A DNA stretch of 20,456 nt from JAMCZZ01 sp964363695 (GCA_964363695.1 CAYIJI010000015.1:1-20456), one strand, 5' to 3'; counted from the stretch's first letter, positions 12,238 through 20,273 are shown. Numbers and translations are program-made. The notes: generated by a model from the letters alone, not told the origin.

Positions 12238-12296
12238 AAGGAGAGGTGAGTGAGCAGTTACAAATAATTAACGGAATGTTAAAAAGAAGGAGTACT

Positions 12297-13307
12297 ATGG
12301 AAATTCTGACAGTTTCGATCTACGATTTAACAAAAATGTTTTGGCTTGCCCTGCTGGCTTTTATAATTGCAATTGCTTGGACACCAATCTTGACCAACTT
12401 TTTGTACAAGAATAATCTTGGCAAGAGAATCAGGAATAGTAAAGATACACCGATATTCTCCAAGATGCATGAGAAGAAAAACGGAACCCCGACAATGGGT
12501 GGTATCTTAATTTGGGTAACTGCCGCTATTTTAACCCTACTATTCAACTTGGAGCGGACCGCAACATGGCTTCCTTTGTTCTGTCTTGTTTCTGTCGGTT
12601 TAATTGGCATTGTTGACGACCTCTGGAATGTGCGGGGGAAGGGACCGAATGGGGGAGGGATGCGTTTTAGGCAAAAATTTATCCTTTACACCGCAATAGC
12701 TTCTGCAGGCGCATGGTGGTTTTACAGTAAACTTGGCTGGGATTCAATTCATTTGCCGGGGTTGGGAGATTATGTAATTGGACTCTGGTATGTGCCCCTT
12801 TTCATTTTTGGTTTGGTTTGGATGGCATTTTCTTCCAATGAAACAGATGGATTGGATGGATTGGCGGGCGGAATCTTTGCTTTGTCGTTTGGCACTTACG
12901 CTATCATTGCATTATTGCAGGGTAAATCAGAATTGGCTGCCTTTTGCGCCACAATTATGGGCGGACTTTTAGCTTTTTTATGGTTCAATATTCCACCGGC
13001 CCGCTTTTTTATGGGTGATACCGGTTCAATGTCCTTGGGGATGACGTTGGGAGTAGTAGCTTTTTTGACGAATACAATTGCAATATTGCCGCTAATAACA
13101 TTGGTCTTTTTTGTTGAAGGCATGAGTTTTATAGTACAGTTTGCTTCTAAAAAAATCCGGGGCAAAAAAATCTTTCTATCATCGCCAATACACCATCATT
13201 TTGAGGCGATCGGATGGCCGGAGTATAAAATCACGATGCGTTTTTGGATAATTGGAGCGATAGGAGCGGTGGCCGGTCTTATCATCGCAATTATCGGAAG
13301 CGGCTAA
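12297..13307 (+). CDS. mraY: Phospho-N-acetylmuramoyl-pentapeptide transferase MraY
   Basis: Membrane enzyme that transfers phospho-MurNAc-pentapeptide to undecaprenyl phosphate, giving lipid I. Numbering from ATG 12297 (336 aa): NGTPTMGGI (62-70), catalytic D107-D108 in VDDLWNV, NETDGLDGLAGG (181-192), FMGDTGSMSLG (238-248), and the HHH motif at 299-301 followed by FEAIGWPEYKITMRFW. About ten hydrophobic segments are visible. ATG 12297 is chosen for AAGGAG (12287-12292); the frame is open from GTG 12246, but that region overlaps repeat-linked sequence (GTGAGCAGTTACAA). It is somewhat shorter than E. coli MraY (360 aa), typical of Gram-positive-type enzymes. Confidence 0.95.
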   Translation: MEILTVSIYDLTKMFWLALLAFIIAIAWTPILTNFLYKNNLGKRIRNSKDTPIFSKMHEKKNGTPTMGGILIWVTAAILTLLFNLERTATWLPLFCLVSVGLIGIVDDLWNVRGKGPNGGGMRFRQKFILYTAIASAGAWWFYSKLGWDSIHLPGLGDYVIGLWYVPLFIFGLVWMAFSSNETDGLDGLAGGIFALSFGTYAIIALLQGKSELAAFCATIMGGLLAFLWFNIPPARFFMGDTGSMSLGMTLGVVAFLTNTIAILPLITLVFFVEGMSFIVQFASKKIRGKKIFLSSPIHHHFEAIGWPEYKITMRFWIIGAIGAVAGLIIAIIGSG

Positions 13308-13345
13308 CTCTGGAATTATTTAGTAATTTGGCCTAAAATAAGATT

Positions 13346-13885
13346 ATGAGCAATCTCGATTTAAAAGATAAGAAGGTCGCTATTTTAGGGTTAGGCATTG
13401 AGGGGATGGCTCTTTTGAAATACCTCGATAGCAAAACTTCAAACATAACTATTTTAGATCGTCTTTCTATTTCGGAAATTATCCAGAATTTAGAAGAAGG
13501 CGAAAAGGCTGGTGCGGAAAATTTGATTAAAAAATATAAAACCATATCCGGTGAAAAATATCTGGACGATCTTTCTGGTTTTGACGTGGTATTTCGTTCT
13601 CCGGGGATTTCTATTGATAATCCCAAACTTCAAGAAGCAGTAAAAAACGGTATTATTATCTCAAGCCAAATTAAACTATTTTTTGATCTTTGCCCTTGTA
13701 AAATTATCGGGGTAACCGGAACAAAGGGAAAAGGAACGACTTCTTCATTGATCTATGAAATCATGAAGAAAAATTTAAAATTTAAAATTTATAACCTTGC
13801 CTATCGGCAGGCAGGTTTAGAATCAAACCCAAATGACCAAATGGGAAATGGGAAAATAAATGACAAATGGGAAATGAAAAAATGA
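13346..13885 (+). CDS. murD: MurD, N-terminal part (gene split by repeat insertion)
   Basis: UDP-MurNAc-L-Ala:D-Glu ligase, first part. The ATG at 13346 opens a 179-aa frame with the Rossmann-like UDP-binding domain (VAILGLGIEGMALLKYL, FRSPGISIDNP) and the ATP-binding P-loop GVTGTKGKGTTSS (122-134). After EIMKK the reading frame leaves the family and runs through repeat DNA (13772-13886: AAATTTAAAATTT units, a small CCTTGCC/GGCAGG hairpin, and two copies of AAATGACCAAATGGGAAATG-type sequence) to a TGA at 13883. The rest of MurD continues at 13878-14906 in another frame. A net loss of one base in the A6 run at 13877-13882 would join the two. So this is either an assembly or read error, a true disruption, or a split gene. 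No alternative murD is in the window. Confidence 0.85.
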   Translation: MSNLDLKDKKVAILGLGIEGMALLKYLDSKTSNITILDRLSISEIIQNLEEGEKAGAENLIKKYKTISGEKYLDDLSGFDVVFRSPGISIDNPKLQEAVKNGIIISSQIKLFFDLCPCKIIGVTGTKGKGTTSSLIYEIMKKNLKFKIYNLAYRQAGLESNPNDQMGNGKINDKWEMKK

Positions 13886-13886
13886 T
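13772..13886. repeat. Repeat cluster inserted in murD
   Basis: About 115 bp with no counterpart in MurD proteins: direct AAATTTA units (13771-13790), a small inverted repeat (13794-13815), and direct copies at 13831-13850 and 13858-13876 that differ by one missing base. It changes the frame between the two murD halves. Confidence 0.75.
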
Positions 13887-13889
13887 AAA

Positions 13890-14906
13890 TTGCCACAAGT
13901 TTACCTTGCGGGTAACATTGGTTATCCGGCGATAACATTGCTTTCTAAATTGAAATCGTATGATATTGTCATACTAGAACTATCTAGTTTTCAGTTGATG
14001 GATCTGGGAAAAAGTCCGCATATCGCCTTGGTTACCAACTTAACGGTTGACCATCTTGATTATCATAAAGACATCGATGAGTATCAAAAATCTAAATTTA
14101 ATATTATAAAGTATCAGAAAGAAGATGATTTCGCGGTTCTAAACCGAAACTCGACTTATGCAGAAGAAAATATTTCCAAATTAGAATCACAGATAAAATA
14201 TTTTTCTAGTGAAAAGGGACTGGATTCCCGCGAAGGCGGGAATGACAATACGGAGAATTGGGATGATGGGGTAGATGCGGTAGTTAAGGACGATAAAGTC
14301 ATCTTAGATACAAACGGTAGGAGTATTACGATTTGTGATAAAAATAGCATAAAGCTTTTTGGTCGGCATAACCTTGAAAACATTGCTGCTGCATCTATAG
14401 TAGCCGATATTTTGGAAGTGGATCCTCTGGTTATAAAAGAAGCCGTAAAAGAATTTCAAGGATTGCCTCATCGGTTAGAATTGGTTACGGAAATTGATGG
14501 TGTCAAGTTCGTCAACGACTCCTTTGCCACCAATCCAGAGCCTACAATTGCTGCCTTAAACTCTTTCTCTGAAAACAAAATTCTTATCCTTGGAGGCAGC
14601 AGCAAGGGAGCAAACTTCGATGAGCTTGCCGGCCATATTGTAAATACTAATGTTTCGGCCGTCGTGTTGATTGGTGTTGAGGGCGAAAAAATCAAAAATT
14701 CCTTACTAAATAAAGGATATGGCGGTAAAATTATTTCCAGTGGAAATTCAATGGATGAAATTGTTAGTAATGCAAAAAGTATTGCCCAATCCGGTGATAT
14801 TGTTATATTATCGCCAGCCTGCGCCAGCTTTGATATGTTTAAAAATTACAAGGATAGAGGAGAAAAATTCAAAACTGAAGTTTTGAATTTAATTTCTAAA
14901 TCCTAA
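13890..14906 (+). CDS. murD: MurD, central and C-terminal part (other frame)
   Basis: Continuation of MurD from the strand after the P-loop to the ligase C-terminal domain. Motifs: VYLAGNIGYPA, VILELSSFQL, VTNLTVDHLDYHK, GRHNLENIAAAS, LPHRLELVTEIDGVKFVNDSFATNPE, ILILGGSSKGANF, and LSPACASFDMFKNYKDRG. The frame is open from 13878; the first possible start is TTG 13890, with no ribosome-binding site, so independent translation is doubtful. Without the P-loop part this half cannot be active alone. Residues coded by 14220-14247 (LDSREGGNDN) come from an in-frame dRS3-like hairpin. The last codons (ISKS-stop) lie in the heptamer array that continues to ftsW. Confidence 0.85.
   Translation: MPQVYLAGNIGYPAITLLSKLKSYDIVILELSSFQLMDLGKSPHIALVTNLTVDHLDYHKDIDEYQKSKFNIIKYQKEDDFAVLNRNSTYAEENISKLESQIKYFSSEKGLDSREGGNDNTENWDDGVDAVVKDDKVILDTNGRSITICDKNSIKLFGRHNLENIAAASIVADILEVDPLVIKEAVKEFQGLPHRLELVTEIDGVKFVNDSFATNPEPTIAALNSFSENKILILGGSSKGANFDELAGHIVNTNVSAVVLIGVEGEKIKNSLLNKGYGGKIISSGNSMDEIVSNAKSIAQSGDIVILSPACASFDMFKNYKDRGEKFKTEVLNLISKS
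14220..14247. repeat. dRS3-like hairpin inside murD coding sequence
   Basis: ATTCCCGC (14224-14231), loop GAAG and GCGGGAAT (14236-14243), flanked by CTGG and GACA. It is an exact ATTCCC-N8-GGGAAT match and is translated in frame as part of MurD. Confidence 0.85.
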
Positions 14907-14928
14907 ATCCTAAATCCTAATTTCTAAA
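14894..14928. repeat. Tandem heptamer repeat, 5 x TCCTAAA-type, between murD and ftsW
   Basis: Units TTCTAAA, TCCTAAA, TCCTAAA, TCCTAAT, TTCTAAA in direct succession. The murD stop TAA (14904-14906) is inside the second unit, and the ftsW ATG is 2 nt after the array. Confidence 0.85.
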
Positions 14929-14930
14929 CC

Positions 14931-16064
14931 ATGGGTCAAGCAAAAAAAACAAAACAAGATTACCTAATTTCTCTAGCGGTTTTTTCGCTTGTTGTTTTTG
15001 GTTTAATAATGATCTATTCGGTTTCCAAATATTATTCACTGCAAATTACGGATGAGAAAACAGATAAATATTTCTTAGTAAAGCAGTTGAAATGGCTGGC
15101 AGCCGGGATTCTGGTGTGGATTATTTTTCAATCGATAGATTATCGTTATTGGCAAAAAAAATCAGCCTCAATGCTTTTTGTCACGGTTGGCCTGTTATTC
15201 CTTCCTCTATTACCGTTTCTCCATGAAGGGGGTGTGGGGCAAAGATGGATTAATTTTGGGTTTGTTCAATTCCAGCCAGCTGAAATCGCAAAATTAACAT
15301 TAATTATTTATCTTTCAGGTTGGATTGCAAGCAAAGGTGAAAATCTCAACAACATAAAGAAAATGTTCTGGCCGTTTGCCCTTATCATAGGAGCGATAGC
15401 ATTTTTAATGCTGGTTCAAAAAGATTTGGGAACCTTAGCTATTATAGTTTGTATTGTGGCTTCAATGTTAACGATTGCAGGCGCTCCTTTATATCAGTTA
15501 GCCGCCGGAGGCGGTTTGACTGCATTTCTTTTATGGCTAGCGATAAAGATCGAGCCATATAGGCTTGAGCGGTTTTTAACCTTTTTGAATCCGGAAAGCA
15601 ATTCACTTGGAGCGGGATACCATATCAAAAACGCTCTGATAGCAATCGGATCGGGAGGATTACTTGGTTTGGGGTTTGGTCAAAGCAAGCAAAAGTATCT
15701 TTACCTTCCAGAGGCTCATACCGATTCAATTTTCGCTATCATATCAGAGGAACTGGGTTTTTTGAGAGCGGCTGTTATAATTATTGTTTTTGCGTTTATT
15801 GCAATTAGGGGGTTTAGGATAGCAGCAAATGCTCCGGATACTTTTTCAAGGCTTGTTGCAGGCGGAATTACAACTTGGTTCTTGGCACAAATGTTCATAA
15901 ACATAGGGGCTATGCTTTCAATACTTCCTCTCACCGGCGTCCCGTTGCCGTTCGTCAGCTATGGAGGTTCATCACTCGTCATACTTTTGGCGGCAGTTGG
16001 TGTTTTGGTGAATATATCAAAAAACCAATCATCCAGCCGTGTATTTAAAAGGGGAGCGGAATAA
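14931..16064 (+). CDS. ftsW: SEDS-family septal peptidoglycan polymerase FtsW
   Basis: Polytopic lipid II glycosyltransferase that works with FtsI. The 377-aa product has about ten membrane helices. Family marks: an N-terminal DYLISLAVFSLVVFGLIMIYS, GGVGQRWINFGFVQFQPAEIAKLTLIIYLS (the GxxRWI-FQPSE block), QKDLGT, GAGYHIKNALIAIGSGGLLGLGFGQS, YLPEAHTDSIFAIISEELGF (the PExHTDFIF loop), and the C-terminal GVPLPFVSYGGSS. Its position between murD and murG is the standard one for FtsW rather than RodA. Start ATG 14931 directly follows the heptamer array, with no Shine-Dalgarno sequence. The stop overlaps the murG start by one base (TAATG). Confidence 0.95.
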   Translation: MGQAKKTKQDYLISLAVFSLVVFGLIMIYSVSKYYSLQITDEKTDKYFLVKQLKWLAAGILVWIIFQSIDYRYWQKKSASMLFVTVGLLFLPLLPFLHEGGVGQRWINFGFVQFQPAEIAKLTLIIYLSGWIASKGENLNNIKKMFWPFALIIGAIAFLMLVQKDLGTLAIIVCIVASMLTIAGAPLYQLAAGGGLTAFLLWLAIKIEPYRLERFLTFLNPESNSLGAGYHIKNALIAIGSGGLLGLGFGQSKQKYLYLPEAHTDSIFAIISEELGFLRAAVIIIVFAFIAIRGFRIAANAPDTFSRLVAGGITTWFLAQMFINIGAMLSILPLTGVPLPFVSYGGSSLVILLAAVGVLVNISKNQSSSRVFKRGAE

Positions 16065-17182
16065 TGAAGGAAAATAAAACAATCCTCTTAGTAGGCGGAG
16101 GCACGGGCGGCCACATAATCCCAATTTTAAATATTCAAAAAGAGTTTAAACGTAGATACCCAAAAGTTCGAATTGCAACCGTCGGGGGAAAAACTAATAT
16201 TGACAGAAAACTGTATGGAAATAGCATAGACCATATTTCTTTAACAACCGGGAAGTTACATCGCAGCGTTACCTTAAACAACATTATTCAATTTTTCTAT
16301 CTTGCCTTTGGCTTTTTGAAATCTTTTTTTATAATTTATGGATTAAAACCGGATATTGTATTCTCTAAAGCAGGCTATGTTTCTTTTCCGATAGTATTTT
16401 GGGCAAAGGTTTTTAAGATTCCATATTTTATCCATGAATCTGATATAATAATGGGAAAAGCCAATAAACTTACAGCCAAAGATGCTTTAAAATTTTTTGT
16501 CGGTTTCCCGGCTGAAAATTACCCCGAGGTTTTTAAAGATAAAATCATATTTGTGGGACAGATATTGAGGCCGGAAATTTCTAATCTTTCCGATCACATT
16601 TCTAATTTTGAATTTAACAATATTAAGCCGGTGATTTATGTCGTAGGAGGAAGTCAGGGTTCGAGGAGCATCAATGATGCAATATTCGGCTCTTTGGAGA
16701 CACTATTATCTAAGTATAACTTGATTCATCACGTTGGAAGTCTTGATTACTCTAAAGCGGTTGAAATTAGGTCGAGCTTAAGCGAAGATCAAAAGGGGTC
16801 GTACTACATTTCCGAGTTGCTTACGGGCGCCAACTCCAAAGACTCTGTTCTCTCCGCCATAAACCAATCAGAATTAGTGGTAACAAGATCGAGCGCCACG
16901 ACAATGGGAGAGGTTGCCGCTTTACGAAAACCAATTATTGCAGTACCATACAAACACGCTGCTTCTGATCATCAAACAAAAAATGCTATGTTTTTTCGAT
17001 CAGCAGACGCAGCAATAATTTTAAATGATGATGAAATTAAGGACAAGTTAATTAACGAGATCAACCGTTTATTTAACCATCCAGATGAAATGAAAGTTCT
17101 TGCAAAAAATGCTTTTGACTTACTACCCAAGGATGGGTTAAATAAAGTGGTTGAAGAAATAGCAAAAATTTTGAAAGTATGA
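16064..17182 (+). CDS. murG: UDP-GlcNAc:lipid I N-acetylglucosaminyltransferase MurG
   Basis: Peripheral membrane GT-B glycosyltransferase making lipid II from lipid I. The 372-aa product has the N-terminal GGGTGGHIIP (11-20), KPDIVFSKAGYVSFP, IHESD in place of the usual HE-N/Q block, VVGGSQGSRSIND (donor-side loop), and the C-terminal VVTRSSATTMGEVAALRKPIIAVPYKHAASDHQTKNA segment. Start ATG 16064 overlaps the ftsW stop, and GGGGAG (16051-16056) gives good spacing, so the pair is translationally coupled. A stretch near residues 171-186 (ISNLSDHISNFEFNN) is written in ATTTCTAAT-like DNA and could be another small insertion. murC follows after 6 nt. Confidence 0.94.
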   Translation: MKENKTILLVGGGTGGHIIPILNIQKEFKRRYPKVRIATVGGKTNIDRKLYGNSIDHISLTTGKLHRSVTLNNIIQFFYLAFGFLKSFFIIYGLKPDIVFSKAGYVSFPIVFWAKVFKIPYFIHESDIIMGKANKLTAKDALKFFVGFPAENYPEVFKDKIIFVGQILRPEISNLSDHISNFEFNNIKPVIYVVGGSQGSRSINDAIFGSLETLLSKYNLIHHVGSLDYSKAVEIRSSLSEDQKGSYYISELLTGANSKDSVLSAINQSELVVTRSSATTMGEVAALRKPIIAVPYKHAASDHQTKNAMFFRSADAAIILNDDEIKDKLINEINRLFNHPDEMKVLAKNAFDLLPKDGLNKVVEEIAKILKV

Positions 17183-17188
17183 GGAATT

Positions 17189-18451
17189 ATGAAATATCAT
17201 CTAATTGGTGACCAGGGCGTTTCAATGCGCGGAATTAAAAAATATTTAGAACATCTTGGTCATACTGTGACTGGATCTGATTTGAAAACCGGCGGACACA
17301 AAAAAGAAAATGTTACTTCTGATACAGACCTTTTGGTTAGAACTTCTGCTGTTAGTCCTGGTTCAGAGGGCTGGGTTGAAGTTGAAGCTGCTAAAAAGTT
17401 GGGAATTAAAATTCTAAAACGGTCGGAGTTATTGGGGGAGCTAACAAAGAATAAAGAGCTGATCGCTGTTTCTGGCATGCATGGTAAGACAACAGTAACT
17501 TCAATGATCGGGCTGTGCCTTGTGGCTGCAGGTTTCGACCCAACTGTCTTAGTGGGTGAAGATCTAGTGGAGTTTGACGGGGTTTTGCGGTTTGGCGACT
17601 CTTCTTGGTTTGTAATGGAAGCGTGTGAGTATGATAGAGCTTTTCTTGATTTTTATCCTAAAATACTTGTCTTGACCAATATTGAGGAAGAGCATTTGGA
17701 TACTTATCCCAATGGTCTTTCTGAAATAAAAGAGGCTTTTACTCAGTACATTAATCACGTGCCAGATGACGGTTTGATAGTTGCTTGCGGAGACGATGAG
17801 AATGTTGAGGATGTTTTGTCAAAAGTGAACACGAAGGCAAAGGTTATTTATTATGGTTTTACTACCTCTAAATATAATGACCTGGATTTTAAATTATCAA
17901 TACCGGGCAAGCACAATGTTTTAAACGCGATGTCTGCTCTAGCCTTATGCGATTACTTGAAGATCGATAGAAAAGTATCAGAAAAAGTTTTGGGGGAATT
18001 TAAGGGTGCGCATCGCAGATTTGAGCATAAAGGGAGTTTTAAGGGGGCCGAGCTGGTTGATGATTACGGCCATCATCCGACTGAAATTAAATCGACGATA
18101 GAGGCGCTGAACGAGAGATATCCCGAAAAGAGAAAAGTCGTAGTCTTTTGGCCCCATCAGTATAAAAGAATCAAACCTTTTCTTAATGACTTTGCGCAAG
18201 CTTTTAAGGGAGCGGATGAGGTAATCATTAAACCGATTTTCTTGGTTCCGGGAAGAGATGAAAAACTTAATGTGTCTTCTGGAGACATTGTTGATTTAAT
18301 AAACGCCAAGAAAAATATTGCCAAGTTTTATGAAACGGATTCAGAAATTGTTAAATATCTGAGTGAAACCTTGGATAGTGATTCAGTACTTTTAACAATT
18401 GGCATCCCTCCTGTTTATATGATTGAAGACGAGCTTTTAAAATTAAAGTAA
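17189..18451 (+). CDS. murC: UDP-N-acetylmuramate--L-alanine ligase MurC
   Basis: First Mur ligase of the pathway, adding L-Ala to UDP-MurNAc. The 420-aa product has an N-terminal UDP-binding domain (YHLIGDQGVSMRGIKKYL, where GDQGVSM stands for the usual GIGGxGM), RTSAVSPGS, a P-loop SGMHGKTTVTS (95-105), MEACEYDRAFLDFYP, LTNIEEEHLDTY, PGKHNVLNAMSALAL, HRRFEHKG, DDYGHHPTEI, and FWPHQYKR. The HGKTT, RRFE and DDYGHHP set is characteristic of MurC/Mpl; the length and cluster position favour MurC. AGGA lies just before the start and overlaps the murG stop region. Confidence 0.94.
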   Translation: MKYHLIGDQGVSMRGIKKYLEHLGHTVTGSDLKTGGHKKENVTSDTDLLVRTSAVSPGSEGWVEVEAAKKLGIKILKRSELLGELTKNKELIAVSGMHGKTTVTSMIGLCLVAAGFDPTVLVGEDLVEFDGVLRFGDSSWFVMEACEYDRAFLDFYPKILVLTNIEEEHLDTYPNGLSEIKEAFTQYINHVPDDGLIVACGDDENVEDVLSKVNTKAKVIYYGFTTSKYNDLDFKLSIPGKHNVLNAMSALALCDYLKIDRKVSEKVLGEFKGAHRRFEHKGSFKGAELVDDYGHHPTEIKSTIEALNERYPEKRKVVVFWPHQYKRIKPFLNDFAQAFKGADEVIIKPIFLVPGRDEKLNVSSGDIVDLINAKKNIAKFYETDSEIVKYLSETLDSDSVLLTIGIPPVYMIEDELLKLK

Positions 18452-18466
18452 ATAACGAGGTCAAAT

Positions 18467-19411
18467 ATGGCCGATGTTGAGGCAATCCTAGAAAAAGAGC
18501 TTGGTGAAAGGCTCCAAAAAAATGTTTCTCTTCGAGAATATGTCAGTATCGGTGTTGGCGGTATGGCTGATTTCTTTTTTATAGCTAAAAATATCGATGA
18601 GTTGGCAAAATGTGTAATGCTGGCAAATGAACTAAAATTAACCTATTGCATTCTCGGAGGAGGTTATAATGTTGTTCCCTCAGACTCCGGTTTTCCCGGT
18701 ATTGTGATAAAAAACGAATCGAATAATGTGGCTTTCAGCGGGGATAATTCTCAGGTGATTGTTGATTCAGGAGTGAGCGTAGGGAAGCTTATCAATCTTG
18801 CAGCGAGCAGAGATTTGGGAGGATTGGAGTTTTTATTTGGCGTGCCTGGGACTGTTGGCGGAGCGGTATATGGTAATGCTGGAGCTTTCAGCTATGAAAT
18901 TGGAGACTTTGTTAAATCGGTTATTTTACTTTTGCCCAAAGAAGACGGAGAAATGGCGGTGGTCAACAAACTCTGTGAATGGTTTGATTTTTCCTATAGA
19001 TCTTCCAAATTGAAAACCGACTACAATTCAGAAAAGTTTAAACCGATTATATTGACAGTTAAGCTGCAATTAGTGAAAAGAAGGAAGAATGAAATTCTTG
19101 GTCTAATGCAGCAAAATATGGCGAGGAAGAAAGATGCTCAACCTCTCAACGAGAAGAGCGCCGGAAGCTTTTTTAAGAACCCTGACACAAATTCAGAAAC
19201 AACCGCCGGATATTTATTAGATAAATCAGGAGTAAAAAAGTTGAAGGTGGGCGGGGCTGCTTTCTCAAAGCAGCATGCTAACTTTTTGGTTAACCGGAAA
19301 AACGCATCTGCTTCTGACGTTAGAAAGTTAGCAGAGAAGGCAAAGGATCTGGTAAAAGACCGCTTCAATGTGGACTTAGAGGAAGAGGTTGAGTACATTG
19401 GAAAGTGGTGA
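18467..19411 (+). CDS. murB: UDP-N-acetylenolpyruvoylglucosamine reductase MurB
   Basis: FAD- and NADPH-dependent reductase giving UDP-MurNAc. The 314-aa product has SIGVGGMADF (27-36), LGGGYNVVPSD (63-73, FAD pyrophosphate loop; NVV replaces the usual NLL), GVPGTVGGAVYGNAGA (125-140), FSYRSSKLK (175-183), and GSFFKNP with the expected proton-donor Ser at 234, then AGYLLDKSG and HANFLVN. Size and the YRSS-type segment fit the shorter, Gram-positive-like MurB. ATG 18467 has GAGGT (18457-18461). A 26-bp repeat unit starts 2 nt after the stop. Confidence 0.95.
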   Translation: MADVEAILEKELGERLQKNVSLREYVSIGVGGMADFFFIAKNIDELAKCVMLANELKLTYCILGGGYNVVPSDSGFPGIVIKNESNNVAFSGDNSQVIVDSGVSVGKLINLAASRDLGGLEFLFGVPGTVGGAVYGNAGAFSYEIGDFVKSVILLLPKEDGEMAVVNKLCEWFDFSYRSSKLKTDYNSEKFKPIILTVKLQLVKRRKNEILGLMQQNMARKKDAQPLNEKSAGSFFKNPDTNSETTAGYLLDKSGVKKLKVGGAAFSKQHANFLVNRKNASASDVRKLAEKAKDLVKDRFNVDLEEEVEYIGKW

Positions 19412-19413
19412 AA

Positions 19414-19439
19414 AACAACAGATTACAGATTATACTAAT
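19414..19439. repeat. Single copy of the 26-bp unit tandemly repeated after mraZ
   Basis: Matches unit three of the 8136-8239 array at 24 of 26 positions. It lies between the murB stop and the preferred ftsQ start. Confidence 0.7.
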
Positions 19440-19460
19440 AATACGAATTTTAAGGTGGGG

Positions 19461-20273
19461 GTGATACTAAAGAGAAAGCGCAAAATTAACAAAACAATTT
19501 ATGGAGGGTATAAAAAATATAGGACGCCTTCTATTTTTAGTGGAAGCAGAATAAGGACTAAAAAAGAGTTTCATTTCCCTAAGATCCTAATTAAAGCCAT
19601 CTTTTTTATTGGGGTCATTTTGCTCTTAATCTTTTTTGTGTTTTTTTCTGGAAAATTTGGGGTTAAAGATGTGATGGTGGAGGGGAATAAAATGGTTTCC
19701 TCTGAAAAAATTGCCAACTCAATACCAAAGCATAGTAATATTTTTCTTTTTGGAGTATCTAAGGCCAAAAAAGAGATTCTGAAAAATAACCCGGAAATCA
19801 AAAGTGTTGAAATATTTAAAGGACTGCCCGATGCGGTAAAAATAGTAGTTCTTGAGCATGAAGGTAAACTGATCTGGCAATCCGGTGATACAAGTTACTT
19901 AATTAGCGCTCAAGGTCATGTTGCGAAGAAGATTGACTCGAGCGAGATATACGATTTTCCAAGAATCATCGATAAAAAAAGTATTCTGGTTGAAGTGGGG
20001 GCAAATTTAGTTTCACCTAGTTTCGTGGCATTTATCACTAATATTAACAGCCAATTTTTTAGCGTTACGAATATTAAACCAAAAGATTTTGAAATAAACC
20101 AAACGACATTTGATGTTAATTTAAATACCGAGGCTGGGTTCTATGTTAAATTCAGCTCTTTACGTTCAAGCGCTAAACAGTTGGATAATTTAAAACAGGT
20201 TCTAGTGGCCAAAAGAGACCAAGTTCATGAATATGTCGACCTCCGAATCGACGGCTGGGCGTATTATAAGTAG
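19461..20273 (+). CDS. ftsQ: FtsQ-like division protein (POTRA domain)
   Basis: Bitopic divisome protein bridging cytoplasmic and external division proteins. Numbering from GTG 19461 (270 aa): a strongly basic cytoplasmic N-terminus (about 1-40), one membrane helix (about 42-63, FFIGVILLLIFFVFF), then a POTRA-type domain opening FGVKDVMVEGNKMVSSEKI and including NIFLFGVSKAKKEILKNNPEIKSVEI and the LPDAVKIVVLEHE strand, and an FtsQ beta domain ending WAYYK. GTG 19461 is chosen because AAGG (19452-19455) precedes it and because the longer frame from TTG 19389 would translate the 26-bp repeat and overlap murB. The last gene of the cluster in this window. Confidence 0.88.
   Translation: MILKRKRKINKTIYGGYKKYRTPSIFSGSRIRTKKEFHFPKILIKAIFFIGVILLLIFFVFFSGKFGVKDVMVEGNKMVSSEKIANSIPKHSNIFLFGVSKAKKEILKNNPEIKSVEIFKGLPDAVKIVVLEHEGKLIWQSGDTSYLISAQGHVAKKIDSSEIYDFPRIIDKKSILVEVGANLVSPSFVAFITNINSQFFSVTNIKPKDFEINQTTFDVNLNTEAGFYVKFSSLRSSAKQLDNLKQVLVAKRDQVHEYVDLRIDGWAYYK

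Noticed and set aside
13870..13890. Programmed frameshift in murD
   Set aside because: An A6 run before TGA could permit slippage, but the shift needed is +1 and no stimulatory element is evident; a homopolymer error is simpler. Kept only as one option in the murD finding.
19389..19460. Longer ftsQ start at TTG 19389
   Set aside because: It would overlap murB and translate the 26-bp repeat; GTG 19461 has AAGG at 5-nt spacing.
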